Assembly (NCBI RefSeq): GCF_021147775.1
Contig: NZ_JAGTPK010000006.1
Span: forward strand, 124,001-188,000
Reading direction: 5' to 3'
Source: Pseudomonas californiensis
Lineage (GTDB): Bacteria > Pseudomonadota > Gammaproteobacteria > Pseudomonadales > Pseudomonadaceae
DNA length: 64,000 nucleotides
This document shows positions 1-10,802 of the stretch, piece after piece (position 1 is the stretch's first letter; each line of letters opens with the position of its first letter). A program made the position numbers and the translations under genes. The notes under the pieces are model-generated. The model searched no databases, was not told the DNA's origin, and worked only from the letters and a program-made list of their open reading frames with translations.

Positions 1-375
1 GAGCAGCGGTCGGTAACGACTGTCCTCATAACCCAGTCGCTTGACCAGGCCGGGAAATTGCCCCTCAGTCTTGGCAGTCTTCAGATCTCTGACCAGCGCC
101 GAATAAACTTTCTCATCCGGCTGACTTTCACCGTCCCAGCCACGCAATGCCAGCAAAGTGGTCGGAAGCGCTCTTGCGACTTCGGGATTATCAATGCTCT
201 TCCACAGGATGTTGCCAATCGGGAACACGAAGCTGATCAGTAAAAATATCAACAGTGGCGCGATCAACAGTATTGATCGCTTACGGTAAGTGCGCTCGGC
301 ATCCAGCAGTCTCTGCTTGAGCGACGGGCCCTTAGCGGTTGAACGATCGATAGCCGTCAGGCTGACTTCTGACAT
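1..375 (-). CDS. ABC transporter permease, polyamine type, N-terminal part
   Basis: Only the first 125 codons lie in the window; the gene runs off the left edge. It starts with ATG at 375. A charged cytoplasmic N-terminus of about 33 residues is followed by one strong membrane helix (about residues 34-57) and then a hydrophilic stretch. This fits PotB/YdcU-like permeases that have a long periplasmic loop after the first helix. It lies downstream of the matching binding protein and ATPase on the same strand, so it is inferred to be the inner-membrane channel of that importer. The substrate is unknown. Confidence 0.8.
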   Translation of the reverse strand, partial: MSEVSLTAIDRSTAKGPSLKQRLLDAERTYRKRSILLIAPLLIFLLISFVFPIGNILWKSIDNPEVARALPTTLLALRGWDGESQPDEKVYSALVRDLKTAKTEGQFPGLVKRLGYEDSRYRPLL

Positions 376-434
376 GCTGGTCTCCAGGTATAAGGCTGAA
401 CCGGCTTCAAGTGCTTGAAGCCGGCAGTGGCTGA

Positions 435-1463
435 TTAGTTCGCCGCCCAGGCATTGAAGCGTTGCTCAAGCTCTTCACCGTGTTCGATCCAGAACTCGGT
501 ATCCACTCCACGTGCGCCTTTGAGGTTGGCGGGCGCGGTGGGCAGGTCAAGTTGCACTTTGGGGTCGATCTGCGCGATGGCCAGCGTGTTGGTCGGGCCG
601 TACGGGATGGTCTCAGCGAACACTTTCTGGTTCTCGGGGCGATTGGCAAACGCAATGAACTGCTCAGCCAACGCCTTGTTCTTCGAACCTTTGACGATTG
701 CCCAACTGTCCAGGTCGTAAAGACTGCCGCTCCAGACCATAGAAAACGGGTGACCTTCTTTCTGGGCTGCCGTGACGCGCCCGTTGTAGGAAGAGGTCAT
801 GACCACGTCACCGGAAACCAGCCACTGCATGGGCTGAGCACCCGCCTCCCACCACTGGATGCTTGATTTGATTTCATCAAGCTTTCTAAACGCGCGGTCG
901 ACGCCCTCGGGCGTAGCGAGAACCGTGTATAGCTGCCCCTGAGAAACACCATCGGCGAGCAAGGCGATTTCAAGGGTGAACTTGGCACTTTTGCGCAGCG
1001 CGCGTTTACCCGGATACGTTTTCAAATCCCAGAAATCTGCCCAACCGCTGGGCGCCTTGGCGAGTTTTTTCGAGTCGTAGGCCAGCACGGTGGACCAGAT
1101 AAAAATGCCCGCTCCACACTCGGTGACGGCAGAATCAACCAACTGTTTCTTATCACCCAACTTTGACCAGTCCAGAGGCTCGAACAACCCTTCACTGCAG
1201 CCGCGCACCAGCTCAGGGCTTTCGACCTCGACGACATCCCAGCCAACCTGGCCGGTTTCGACCATGGCTTTTATCTTGGCCATTTCGCCGTTGTATTCGC
1301 CGGCCTCGATATCCACCTTGTTCGCTTTGGAGAATGGTTGATAAAACGCCTTCTCCTGAGCCTGTTTATTCAAACCTCCAAACGACACGACCGTGAGCTG
1401 TTGGGCCTGAACCTGGCTTGCCGCGCCAGCCATCAATGCCATTACTGCGATTTTCTTGAACAT
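435..1463 (-). CDS. ABC transporter substrate-binding protein, spermidine/putrescine (PotD) type
   Basis: 342 residues. A signal peptide with a hydrophobic core ends near residue 20 (VQAQ), so the protein is periplasmic. The rest resembles the PotD/SBP_bac_8 fold: a TVVSFGG opening strand, a GxDVVEVESPEL stretch early on, and a central S(x)W-type region where the ligand cleft forms. It lies between the ATPase (upstream) and the permease (downstream) in one operon. The family binds polyamines, but close relatives bind other amines and opine-like compounds, so the ligand cannot be named. The neighbouring dehydrogenases suggest an amine or amino-acid derivative. Confidence 0.85.
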   Translation of the reverse strand: MFKKIAVMALMAGAASQVQAQQLTVVSFGGLNKQAQEKAFYQPFSKANKVDIEAGEYNGEMAKIKAMVETGQVGWDVVEVESPELVRGCSEGLFEPLDWSKLGDKKQLVDSAVTECGAGIFIWSTVLAYDSKKLAKAPSGWADFWDLKTYPGKRALRKSAKFTLEIALLADGVSQGQLYTVLATPEGVDRAFRKLDEIKSSIQWWEAGAQPMQWLVSGDVVMTSSYNGRVTAAQKEGHPFSMVWSGSLYDLDSWAIVKGSKNKALAEQFIAFANRPENQKVFAETIPYGPTNTLAIAQIDPKVQLDLPTAPANLKGARGVDTEFWIEHGEELEQRFNAWAAN

Positions 1464-1501
1464 GGGAACGCTCCTCAGCAGGTTTTATGGGCAACGCTTT
1501 T

Positions 1502-2593
1502 TTAGTGATGAACCAAGGGGTCGAGCGCGCTGGCGTCGTGACTTAACCAACTGACCGGAACCGTATGGCCAGCCAACCAGTCGTCTTGCATATCAGCGAT
1601 GGGAACTTTGGCAGTGAAAGCCTGATGACCCGCCACGTTGAGCCGTACGCGGACGTGATCACCCAGGTAGATCAGTTCCTCGATCCGTCCCGGCAGGCTA
1701 TTGCCAGAAGGCCTGTCCAACGCGACGCGTTCAGGGCGAATGGACAACGACGTGGATTCACCAGCACGTAAAGCGGTGCTTGAGCGCGCGCCCACCTCAG
1801 TACCATCTACAAGGCGTATGCGACACTCAGCACCGGCAACCGACACCACAGTGCCGGGGAGCGCGTTGTTTTCACCAATGAAGTGGGCAACAAAGGAGTT
1901 GCTGGGGTTTTCGTAGAGTGCCTTTGGGGTGTCGATTTGTTGAATCACACCATCATTGAATACGGCCACTCGATCAGAAAGCGTCAGCGCTTCCGCCTGG
2001 TCGTGCGTGACAAATACGACGGTCAGACCCAACTGGCGATGCAAACGGCGTATTTCGAGCTGCATCTGCTCACGCAGTTGTTTATCCAGCGCCCCCAATG
2101 GCTCATCCATCAGCACCAGGCCAGGCTCGAACACCAAGGCACGTGCCAGTGCAATTCGTTGCTGTTGCCCACCGGAAAGTTGCGCCGGATAGCGTTGCGC
2201 GAGGTGGCCGAGCTGGACCATGTCCAACGCTCGCTTGACCTTGACCTCGATATCGACAGTGCCCATTCGCCTGACTTTCAGAGGAAAGGCAAGGTTGCCC
2301 GCCACCGTCATGTGTGGGAACAGTGCGTAATTCTGGAACACCATGCCAATCCCCCGCTGGTGGGGCGCCACTGTATGTAACGGCTTCCCGTCGAGCAGGA
2401 TTTCGCCTTCGGTTGGGGTTTCGAAGCCCGCCAGCATCATCAAACTGGTGGTTTTTCCAGAACCCGACGGGCCCAGCAAGGTCAGGAACTCACCCCGCTG
2501 TATGTCGAGGTCAAGTTTTTTGACCACCAACTGTTCGCCGTCATAGCTCTTCTGCACGCCTCGAAAGCGCACATACGGGTGGGCAATGCTCAT
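1502..2593 (-). CDS. ABC transporter ATP-binding protein, PotA type
   Basis: 363 residues. The Walker A motif GPSGSGKTT is at residues 41-49, the LSGGQQQ signature at 139-145, and Walker B (VLMDEP) at about 160-165. The C-terminal ~120 residues form the TOBE-type domain usual in PotA/FbpC ATPases. It is the first gene of the minus-strand transporter operon and drives uptake with the downstream binding protein and permease. Its leader has an AACAATAATAA stretch just before the ribosome binding region, a candidate Hfq/Crc site. It diverges from the SDR gene at 2918. Confidence 0.9.
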   Translation of the reverse strand: MSIAHPYVRFRGVQKSYDGEQLVVKKLDLDIQRGEFLTLLGPSGSGKTTSLMMLAGFETPTEGEILLDGKPLHTVAPHQRGIGMVFQNYALFPHMTVAGNLAFPLKVRRMGTVDIEVKVKRALDMVQLGHLAQRYPAQLSGGQQQRIALARALVFEPGLVLMDEPLGALDKQLREQMQLEIRRLHRQLGLTVVFVTHDQAEALTLSDRVAVFNDGVIQQIDTPKALYENPSNSFVAHFIGENNALPGTVVSVAGAECRIRLVDGTEVGARSSTALRAGESTSLSIRPERVALDRPSGNSLPGRIEELIYLGDHVRVRLNVAGHQAFTAKVPIADMQDDWLAGHTVPVSWLSHDASALDPLVHH

Positions 2594-2604
2594 GGCTGCA
2601 CCTG

Positions 2605-2618
2605 CTTATTATTGTTTT
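2605..2618 (-). promoter_or_regulatory. Candidate Hfq/Crc target (AACAATAATAA) in the ABC operon leader
   Basis: On the minus strand AAAACAATAATAAG lies 11 bases upstream of the ATPase start. The core AACAATAA matches the AAnAAnAA consensus known for Crc/Hfq translational repression in Pseudomonas. The match is seen directly; the function is inferred. Confidence 0.55.
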
Positions 2619-2668
2619 GGAAAAGTTGCCTTGGGTTACACGCATTCATTTTAAGCACACCTTCATTT

Positions 2669-2680
2669 ATGATGCATCAT
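2669..2680. promoter_or_regulatory. Palindromic operator candidate 1 (ATGATGCATCAT)
   Basis: A perfect 12-base palindrome in the 324-base spacer between the divergent ABC operon and the SDR gene. With flanks it reads AAACATGATGCATCATAAA on the minus strand, and the first 15 bases of that recur in the second site at 2871. The regulator is not in the window; GntR- or XRE-type repressors are possible. Confidence 0.6.
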
Positions 2681-2872
2681 GTTTTATATTTCACGACGAC
2701 AGCATAATATGTGCCAGCTTTTGCCATCACTTTCGGAACGGAAAATAAGGCGCGGCGTTGCGATATGGGTTAAAGCTCAGCACTCATGCGGTGCGCAAAA
2801 CGCTGTGGTGCACTGCGCAGGCGCGACCTGATGGTTCAGAGGAAGTAATTGACAGTCACATTTGAATTAAAC

Positions 2873-2891
2873 ATGATGCATCACGCATCAT
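2873..2891. promoter_or_regulatory. Palindromic operator candidate 2 (ATGATGC-N5-GCATCAT)
   Basis: A perfect 7-base inverted repeat with a 5-base centre, ending 26 bases before the SDR start codon. Its left half also contains ATGATGCATCA, the core of the site at 2669. The pair flanks the two divergent promoters, as expected for one regulator controlling both transport and catabolism. Between the two sites (2681-2872) I see no gene. Confidence 0.6.
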
Positions 2892-2917
2892 AAATAACGA
2901 AATATCGAGGATGGTCC

Positions 2918-3655
2918 ATGATCGAGAGAAAAACCCTGCTGCTTACCGGTGCCAGCAGAGGCATCGGGCATGCAACGGTCAAACACTTCAATGCCGCTGG
3001 CTGGCGCGTTTTCACAGCCTCTCGTCAGAGCTGGGCAACAGAGTGCCCCTGGGCAGACGGTCAGGAGAACCACATCCACCTGGATCTTGAAGACATAGGC
3101 AGTATTGAAGCGAGCATCGACCTGATCAAACACAAGCTCGGTGACGGCAAGCTGCACGCGCTGGTCGATAACGCTGGCATGAGCCCCAAAGGACCTCAGG
3201 GTGGCCGACTGGGCGTACTGGAAACTGACTATGCAACCTGGTTACAAGTCTTCAACGTCAACCTGTTTTCCACCGCCCTGCTCGCTAGAGGCCTGTTCTC
3301 AGAGTTGAAAGCAGCACAAGGCACCATCATCAACGTCACTTCCATCGCGGGTTCACGAGTCCACCCGTTTGCAGGTGTTGCCTACGCGACCTCGAAAGCC
3401 GCCTTGTCTGCCCTGACCCGTGAAATGGCCTACGACTACGGCCAACACGGCATACGCGTGAACGCTATCGCACCCGGAGAGATCGACACCTCGATACTCT
3501 CCCCCGGCACTCAGGACATTGTTGAGCGCAACATCCCCATGCACCGGCTCGGCAAACCTGAAGAAGTGGCTTCACTTATTCACTTCCTGTGTACCTCCGG
3601 CGCCTCGTACATCAATGGGGCAGAGATCCAGGTCAATGGTGGCCAGCACGTCTGA
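2918..3655 (+). CDS. SDR family oxidoreductase
   Basis: 245 residues, the usual length for a classical short-chain dehydrogenase. The cofactor motif TGASRGIG is at residues 10-17, NAG at 85-87, the catalytic Ser near 142 and YATSK at 156-160; all are intact. It probably oxidises a hydroxyl or reduces a carbonyl on the compound imported by the divergent ABC system. Start ATG at 2918 follows a GAGG sequence. It heads a plus-strand operon with an aldehyde dehydrogenase (broken) and an FAD oxidoreductase. The substrate is unknown. Confidence 0.85.
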   Translation: MIERKTLLLTGASRGIGHATVKHFNAAGWRVFTASRQSWATECPWADGQENHIHLDLEDIGSIEASIDLIKHKLGDGKLHALVDNAGMSPKGPQGGRLGVLETDYATWLQVFNVNLFSTALLARGLFSELKAAQGTIINVTSIAGSRVHPFAGVAYATSKAALSALTREMAYDYGQHGIRVNAIAPGEIDTSILSPGTQDIVERNIPMHRLGKPEEVASLIHFLCTSGASYINGAEIQVNGGQHV

Positions 3656-3700
3656 TAGCTCAACCCCCTCCCTTTAGCTGTGCGTCAAACCGGAGTTTTT

Positions 3701-5139
3701 ATGAAATTGCGTGATAGCAGTCTGTTCCGTCAGCAAGCCTATATAGCCGGCGTCTGGAGCGACGCGGATAACGAACAACGCCTGGCCGTAAATAACCCGG
3801 CTACGGGCGAGATACTTGGCCATGTACCTAAAATGGGGGCATCAGAAACACGTCGGGCCATTGAAGCCGCAGAACGGGCGCTACCCGCATGGCGAGCACG
3901 GACCGCCAAGGATCGAGCGACACTGCTGCGTCGCTGGTTCGACCTGATCATGGCCAATCAGGACGATCTGGCCTGTCTGATGACGCTTGAACAGGGCAAA
4001 CCTCTGGCAGAAGCCAAAGGCGAAATCGCCTACGCCGCGTCGTTCATCGAATGGTTTGCCGAGGAAGGCAAGCGCGTTTACGGCGATATCATTCCGGGTC
4101 ATCAACCTGACAAGCGCTTGCTGGTTATCAAGCAGCCTATAGGCGTAACTGCAGCGATTACGCCGTGGAATTTTCCTTGCGCCATGATCACACGCAAGGT
4201 CGGCCCGGCCTTGGCCGCCGGGTGCACCATGGTGATCAAACCTGCAAGCCAGACACCTTTCTCCGCATTGGCGTTGGCAGAACTCGCAACACGCGCAGGC
4301 ATTCCTGAAGGCGTGCTCAGCGTAGTGACAGGATCTGCCGCGCAGATCGGCGCAGAGCTGACCAGCAACCCAATCATTCGCAAGCTGTCGTTCACCGGCT
4401 CAACGGAAATTGGTCGTCAGTTGATGGCGGAGTGCGCTCAAGACATTAAAAAAGTCTCGCTGGAACTGGGCGGCAACTCGCCGTTCATCGTATTTGAGGA
4501 CGCAGACCTTGATGCGGCCGTCGACGGCGCTCTGCTGTCCAAATACCGCAACGCCGGACAAACATGTGTATGTGCCAATCGCCTCTACATCCACGACAGC
4601 GTTTATGACGCATTCGCCGACAAGCTGCAGACTGCCGTCGCGAAGTTACGCTTGACGAAGGCATCACGACCGGCCCGCTGATTGATGACAAAGCCGTGCT
4701 CAAGGTTCAGGAACATATTGCCGACGCGATCAGCCAGGGCGCGCGCATCATTCAGGGCGGCAAGCCCCATGCCCTGGGCGGTAACTTCTTCGAACCCACC
4801 ATTCTTGTGGATGTGCCAAAGACGGCCCTGGTTGCACGCGAAGAAACATTTGGCCCATTGGCACCGCTGTTCCGTTTCTCCAGCGAAGCCGATGTTATCG
4901 CTCAGGCAAACGACACCGAGTTTGGTTTGGCCGCTTATTTTTTCGCGCGAGACCTGTCACGGGTGTTCCGTGTGGCCGAAGCCCTCGAGTACGGAATCAT
5001 CGGCATCAACACCGGAATCATCTCCACTGAAACCGCGCCGTTCGGTGGTATGAAAGCGTCCGGATTGGGCCGTGAAGGTTCGAAGTACGGTATCGATGAT
5101 TATCTGGAAATCAAATACATGTGCCTGGGCGGCATCTGA
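3701..5139 (+). pseudogene. NAD(P)-dependent aldehyde dehydrogenase, succinate-semialdehyde type, frameshifted
   Basis: Starts at ATG 3701 with GGAG upstream. The first frame runs to a stop at 4679-4681; the rest of the protein (GITTGPLID onward) continues in another frame from about 4651 to 5139. Both catalytic residues are in the first part: the Glu of LELGGNSPF and the Cys of GQTCVCA. Relatives have a short KVGNGLE-like stretch exactly at the break, which is missing here. Loss of about 13 bases near 4646-4651 would explain both the shift and the gap, and restores about 483 residues, the family length. A sequencing error cannot be excluded. It resembles GabD. Confidence 0.85.
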
Positions 5140-5159
5140 ATCTGCAAAGGAGTCAGTAC

Positions 5160-6266
5160 GTGAGTGTCGATATCGATTGCGTAGTGGTGGGTGCGGGCGT
5201 GGTGGGGCTTGCCGTCGCACGCGAGATGGCCCAGGCCGGTCATGAAGTGCTGGTTATAGAAGCAGGAGAAGCCATCGGTATCGGCACGAGCTCGCGCAAC
5301 TCGGAGGTCATCCATGCCGGAATCTACTACCCTCCCGGAAGTCTGAAAGCCAGACTTTGTGTCGAGGGGAAACACGCTCTCTACACGTACTGTGAGAGCC
5401 ACGGGGTCAGCACGCGCAGGACAGGAAAGTTGATCGTCGCCAATACTCAACCGCAAGTTGATCAACTTCAGTCATTACTGAAGCGAGGGCATGACAACGG
5501 GGTGGATGATTTGCGCATGCTTGATCGTGATCAAGTCTTTGCCCTCGAACCTGCGCTCACCTGTATCGCTGCGTTGTATTCACCTTCGACCGGTATTGTT
5601 GACTCCCATGCACTTATGCTGGCGCTGCAAGGGGATGCCGAAGCGGCCGGCACCAGCATTGCGTTCCATGCGCCGCTGCTCAGTGCAACAGTCACAACCG
5701 ACGGTTTTTTATTGAACGTGGGTGGAGAATCGCCCATGCAGCTCTCCTGTCAGAAGCTTATCAATGCTGCAGGTCTGCATGCTCCGGCGTTAGCCCGGCG
5801 CATAGAAGGTCTGTCGCCGGACACAATACCGCGTGAATACCTATGCAAAGGGAGCTACTTCAGCTTGGCCAAGCGAGTGCCCTTTACCCATCTCATCTAC
5901 CCGGCACCCGAGGCCGATGGTCTCGGCGTGCATATGACTGTCGATCTAGGTGGCCAGGCGCGCTTTGGCCCGGATACCGAATGGGTCGAAACTGAAGACT
6001 ATCAAGTCAATCCGGAGCGTGCGCAAGGATTCTATTCCGCCATTCGCAGCTACTGGCCAGGCTTGCCAGACGGCAGTCTGCAGCCCGGCTACAGCGGGAT
6101 TCGGCCAAAGATTTCGGCGCCAGGTGAGCCCGCCTGCGACTTTCTGATCTGCAGCCAGAGTGAGCACGCCATTCCGGGGCTCATCAATCTGTTTGGCATT
6201 GAGTCTCCTGGATTGACATCATGCCTGGCCATCGCCAGACACGTACGTGAGCTGATTGAACGCTAG
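5160..6266 (+). CDS. FAD-dependent oxidoreductase, L-2-hydroxyglutarate oxidase (LhgO)-like
   Basis: 368 residues from a GTG start at 5160, chosen because AAGGAGT lies 9 to 12 bases upstream. The dinucleotide motif [12 protein letters not shown] begins near residue 9, followed by the acidic end of the second strand (VIEAG). The [15 protein letters not shown] stretch is characteristic of the LhgO/L2HGDH branch of the DAO family. It probably oxidises a 2-hydroxy acid or a related amino compound, passing electrons through FAD. It is the last gene of the operon with the SDR and the broken dehydrogenase. CsiD, the usual partner of true LhgO, is not nearby, so the exact substrate is open. Confidence 0.8.
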   Translation: MSVDIDCVVVGAGVVGLAVAREMAQAGHEVLVIEAGEAIGIGTSSRNSEVIHAGIYYPPGSLKARLCVEGKHALYTYCESHGVSTRRTGKLIVANTQPQVDQLQSLLKRGHDNGVDDLRMLDRDQVFALEPALTCIAALYSPSTGIVDSHALMLALQGDAEAAGTSIAFHAPLLSATVTTDGFLLNVGGESPMQLSCQKLINAAGLHAPALARRIEGLSPDTIPREYLCKGSYFSLAKRVPFTHLIYPAPEADGLGVHMTVDLGGQARFGPDTEWVETEDYQVNPERAQGFYSAIRSYWPGLPDGSLQPGYSGIRPKISAPGEPACDFLICSQSEHAIPGLINLFGIESPGLTSCLAIARHVRELIER

Positions 6267-6418
6267 CTGAAGCAGAACCCCGTTCACATTCCTCGGCTTT
6301 TTTGCAGGGTCACGGCTGCGCGGAGCACGGGTGTCTCGCACGAACTCGACATTTCTGATGGCAGGCCTACCGAGCATCGGACATCCCCGGAAAGAAAGAG
6401 GATGCATGTTTCAGACAT

Positions 6419-6447
6419 GAAAAAGCCCAACCTGAGAAGGTTGGGCC
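6419..6447 (-). terminator. Rho-independent terminator after tRNA-Pro
   Basis: On the minus strand GCCCAACCT and AGGTTGGGC form a 9-base stem with a TCTC loop, followed by TTTTTC. It lies 17 bases past the 3' end of the tRNA and ends the long minus-strand translation operon or the tRNA unit. Confidence 0.85.
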
Positions 6448-6463
6448 AAGTCATTGAATAATA

Positions 6464-6540
6464 TGGTCGGGACGGAGTGATTCGAACACTCGACCCCTAG
6501 CACCCCATGCTAGTGCGCTACCGGACTGCGCTACGCCCCG
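6464..6540 (-). tRNA. tRNA-Pro (anticodon GGG)
   Basis: 77 bases including an encoded CCA end. The acceptor arms CGGGGCG and CGTCCCG pair with one G-U. The anticodon arm is CTAGC-ATGGGGT-GCTAG, giving anticodon GGG, which reads CCC. The T arm GAGTG-TTCGAAT-CACTC is canonical. In Pseudomonas a proline tRNA follows the ihfA-merR pair, as here. Confidence 0.95.
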
Positions 6541-6628
6541 ACTAGGCGTGAAACTGTTTTGCAACTTGCGAAAGCGTTGAGAAATATACCCTAAGCTTTT
6601 GAATTATGGAAGTATCCTACTCGCCCAA

Positions 6629-6985
6629 TTACGACTTGAGCATGACCAGTACGTCTTCCAACTCGGCAATCATCTGCCGGATCATCTGCTTGTACTGCTG
6701 GGTATCGTCCTTGACTTCACCACTCGAAAGACGAAGTCGGGCGCCACCGATGGTGAAGCCCTGATCGTACAACAAACCACGAATCTGCCGGATCATCAGC
6801 ACATCCTGGCGCTGATAATACCGGCGATTTCCGCGGCGCTTGACGGGGTTGAGTTGAGGAAACTCCTGCTCCCAATAGCGCAGAACGTGCGGTTTTACCG
6901 CGCAGAGCTCGCTGACCTCACCAATGGTGAAGTAGCGTTTGCCGGGGATAGGCGGCAGCTCGTCGTTATGACTTGGTTCCAGCAT
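6629..6985 (-). CDS. MerR family transcriptional regulator
   Basis: 118 residues from ATG 6985. A MerR winged helix ([22 protein letters not shown]) spans about residues 18-40, then [13 protein letters not shown], then a short coiled-coil tail. It has no cysteine-rich metal site at the C-terminus. The start overlaps the end of ihfA by 20 bases, so the two are translationally linked. This ihfA-merR pairing is conserved in gammaproteobacteria, but its regulatory targets are not well defined. Confidence 0.9.
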   Translation of the reverse strand: MLEPSHNDELPPIPGKRYFTIGEVSELCAVKPHVLRYWEQEFPQLNPVKRRGNRRYYQRQDVLMIRQIRGLLYDQGFTIGGARLRLSSGEVKDDTQQYKQMIRQMIAELEDVLVMLKS

Positions 6986-7268
6986 AAGCCTCAACTCGGG
7001 CCTTCAACTTCTGCCCTGGACGAAAGGTGACCACACGGCGAGCCGTGATCGGAATTTCTTCGCCGGTCTTGGGATTTCTCCCAGGCCGCTGGCGTTTGTC
7101 TCGCAGATCGAAATTACCGAAACCGGACAACTTCACCTGCTCGTTGTCTTCCAGAGCGTGCCTGATTTCCTCGAAAAACAGCTCCACCAATTCCTTGGCT
7201 TCTCGTTTATTCAGGCCCAGCTCTTCGTACAGACGTTCGGCCATCTCAGCTTTCGTCAGAGCCCCCAT
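6966..7268 (-). CDS. ihfA: Integration host factor alpha subunit
   Basis: 100 residues, the standard length. The sequence shows the HU/IHF fold: an N-terminal helical pair ([20 protein letters not shown]), the [10 protein letters not shown] strand turn and the [14 protein letters not shown] arm that inserts into the DNA minor groove and bends it. IHF binds as a heterodimer with IhfB and assists sigma-54 promoters and recombination. It lies 3 bases after pheT in the translation operon, as in other Pseudomonas. Confidence 0.97.
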   Translation of the reverse strand: MGALTKAEMAERLYEELGLNKREAKELVELFFEEIRHALEDNEQVKLSGFGNFDLRDKRQRPGRNPKTGEEIPITARRVVTFRPGQKLKARVEAYAGTKS

Positions 7269-7271
7269 ACG

Positions 7272-9650
7272 CTACTTCCTTAATGTGGCGTTTAACCTCT
7301 CCTCAAGCGAGGTGAGGATGGCAAGTGTCGTTGCGTTTACCTCATCGTCATTAAGAGTGCGCGATGGATGCTGCCAGGTCAAGCCGACTGCGAGGCTTTT
7401 TCTATGTGGATCAATGCCTTTACCCTGATAAACATCAAATAGCCTGAGGTCTGTGAGCCACTCGCCTGCATTTTCACGAATTACTTCAAGAACCGCACTG
7501 GAAGAGACATCCTTATCGGCCAGAAGTGCCAGGTCACGGCGCACTTCAGGGAAACGCGACAATTCGTGGAATTTCGGCAGACGACCTTTTGCCACTTCGC
7601 CAAGAACCAGCTCGAATACAAATACCGGACGATCAAGACCCAGGGATTTCGACAGCTCAGGGTGAATGGCGCCGAGGAATCCGACTTCGCGACCGTCGCG
7701 TTCGATACGAGCGGTCTGGCCTGGATGCAAGGCAGGATGGTGACCTGGCGTAAAGGTGAATTCACCCAGCGCACCGGCAAAACCCAGCACCGCTTCGACA
7801 TCAGCCTTGACGTCAAAGAAGTCGACAGCGTCGCGACCTTGCGCCCAGCCCTCTGGCAGGCGACTGCCGCATACCACACCCGCGAGCATTGGCTCTTGCT
7901 TCAAACCATCAAGCTGACCGACGAAACGCAGGCCGCTTTCAAACATCCGCACACGATCCTGCTGACGGTTCAGGTTGTGCTGCAACGCCTTGACCAGGCC
8001 TGGCCACAGCGAAGCACGCATGGCAGCCATGTCATTGGAAATCGGGTTGGCCAACAGCAGCGGCTTGACGCCAGGACTGAACAGTTCGAACCACTTCGGA
8101 TCGATGAAGCTGTACGTAATAGCTTCCTGATAACCACGAGCGACCAGCAGACGGCGCAGCTCAGGCAGATCGCCTTGAGCCTCGGCCTTGGCCTGAGGTG
8201 CCAGACGCGCTTGCGGGTAGCGAACCGGCAAACGGTTGTAGCCATACAGACGTGCAAGCTCTTCGATCAGGTCTACTTCCAGACTGATATCGAAGCGGTG
8301 GCTTGGCACTTCAACGCGCCACTGGCCTTCGGCTTCAGCTGTCACGCCAAGACCCAATGCGCTCAGCAAGCGAGTGATTTCCGCGTTTTCGATCACCAGG
8401 CCGAGCATCTGCTCGACGCGGCTGGCGCGCAACGTCACAGGCGCAATGGAAGGCAGATGTTGCTCACTGACCACTTCGATCACAGGACCGGCGTCGCCAC
8501 CCGTGATCTCCAGCAGCAGGCCAGTCGCGCGCTCCATGGCTTCGCGGGCCAGTTGCCAATCAACGCCACGCTCATAGCGGTGCGATGCATCGGTGTGCAG
8601 TCCGTAGGAACGTGCCTTGCCAGCAACTGAAATGGTGTCGAAGAAAGCGCTTTCCAGGAAGATGTCGCGCGTGCCAGCCGTCACACCGCTGTGCTCGCCA
8701 CCCATGACACCCGCGATAGCCAGTGCACGCTGGTGATCGGCGATGACCAGTGTGTCGGCACGAAGGCTGACTTCCTGGCCATCCAGCAGGACGAGCTTCT
8801 CGCCCTCCTCGGCCATGCGCACGCGAATGCCACCGTTGATTTCAGCCAGATCGAATGCATGGAGTGGCTGACCCAGCTCCAGCATGACGTAGTTGGTGAT
8901 ATCGACGGCAGCATCAATGCTGCGTACGTCAGAACGACGCAGACGCTCAACCATCCACAGCGGGGTTGGGCGCGACAGATCAACGTTACGAATGACACGG
9001 CCCAGATAACGCGGGCAGGCCGCCGGGGCCAGAACCTCGATCGGGCGTACTTCGTCGTGTACAGCGGCCACGGTGGCGACTTGCGGACGCGTCACGTCAG
9101 CGGCGTAAAGCGCACCAACCTCACGGGCAAGACCGGCCACTGACAGGCAGTCGCCGCGGTTCGGAGTCAGGTCGACTTCGATGCTTGCATCGTCCAGCCC
9201 CAGATAGACGCGAATGTCCTGACCTACCGGCGCATCGGCCGCCAGCTCCATCAGGCCATCATTGCCTTCGCCAGCCTGCAGCTCGGCAGCCGAGCACAGC
9301 ATGCCGTTGGACTCAACGCCACGCAGCTTGGCTTTCTTGATCTTGAAATCGCCCGGCAGCTCGGCGCCAATCATGGCGAACGGGATTTTCAGGCCTGGAC
9401 GCACATTGGGCGCGCCACAGACAACCTGGAACGTCTCGGCGCCATTGCTGACCTGGCAGACGCGCAGTTTGTCAGCGTCCGGATGCTGCTCGGTACTCAG
9501 CACTTCGCCAACCACTACGCCGGTGAATACGCCGGCGGCCAACGTTACGCTGTCGACCTCAAGCCCGGCCATAGACAGACGAGCAACCAGCTCGTCACGG
9601 GAAACCTGCGGGCTTACCCAGCCGCGCAGCCATTGTTCACTGAATTTCAT
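7272..9650 (-). CDS. pheT: Phenylalanine-tRNA ligase beta subunit
   Basis: 792 residues, full length. It has an N-terminal tRNA-binding EMAP-like domain (about residues 40-150), the B3/B4 editing domain, a B5 domain, and a C-terminal ferredoxin-fold anticodon-binding domain (from about residue 695: FHELSRFPEVRRDLALL). With PheS it forms the alpha2-beta2 enzyme that charges tRNA-Phe. It is 32 bases downstream of pheS and directly upstream of ihfA, one operon. Confidence 0.97.
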   Translation of the reverse strand: MKFSEQWLRGWVSPQVSRDELVARLSMAGLEVDSVTLAAGVFTGVVVGEVLSTEQHPDADKLRVCQVSNGAETFQVVCGAPNVRPGLKIPFAMIGAELPGDFKIKKAKLRGVESNGMLCSAAELQAGEGNDGLMELAADAPVGQDIRVYLGLDDASIEVDLTPNRGDCLSVAGLAREVGALYAADVTRPQVATVAAVHDEVRPIEVLAPAACPRYLGRVIRNVDLSRPTPLWMVERLRRSDVRSIDAAVDITNYVMLELGQPLHAFDLAEINGGIRVRMAEEGEKLVLLDGQEVSLRADTLVIADHQRALAIAGVMGGEHSGVTAGTRDIFLESAFFDTISVAGKARSYGLHTDASHRYERGVDWQLAREAMERATGLLLEITGGDAGPVIEVVSEQHLPSIAPVTLRASRVEQMLGLVIENAEITRLLSALGLGVTAEAEGQWRVEVPSHRFDISLEVDLIEELARLYGYNRLPVRYPQARLAPQAKAEAQGDLPELRRLLVARGYQEAITYSFIDPKWFELFSPGVKPLLLANPISNDMAAMRASLWPGLVKALQHNLNRQQDRVRMFESGLRFVGQLDGLKQEPMLAGVVCGSRLPEGWAQGRDAVDFFDVKADVEAVLGFAGALGEFTFTPGHHPALHPGQTARIERDGREVGFLGAIHPELSKSLGLDRPVFVFELVLGEVAKGRLPKFHELSRFPEVRRDLALLADKDVSSSAVLEVIRENAGEWLTDLRLFDVYQGKGIDPHRKSLAVGLTWQHPSRTLNDDEVNATTLAILTSLEERLNATLRK

Positions 9651-9682
9651 CCTGCTCTCCTGAAAGATTCGTTACATGCGAC

Positions 9683-10790
<1,108 letters not shown>

Positions 10791-10802
10791 ATTGTCGGGG
10801 AC

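Noticed and set aside
6219..6407. Minus-strand frame of 62 codons by the tRNA
   Set aside because: No ribosome binding site or family. I also looked for an integrase remnant next to the tRNA and found none.
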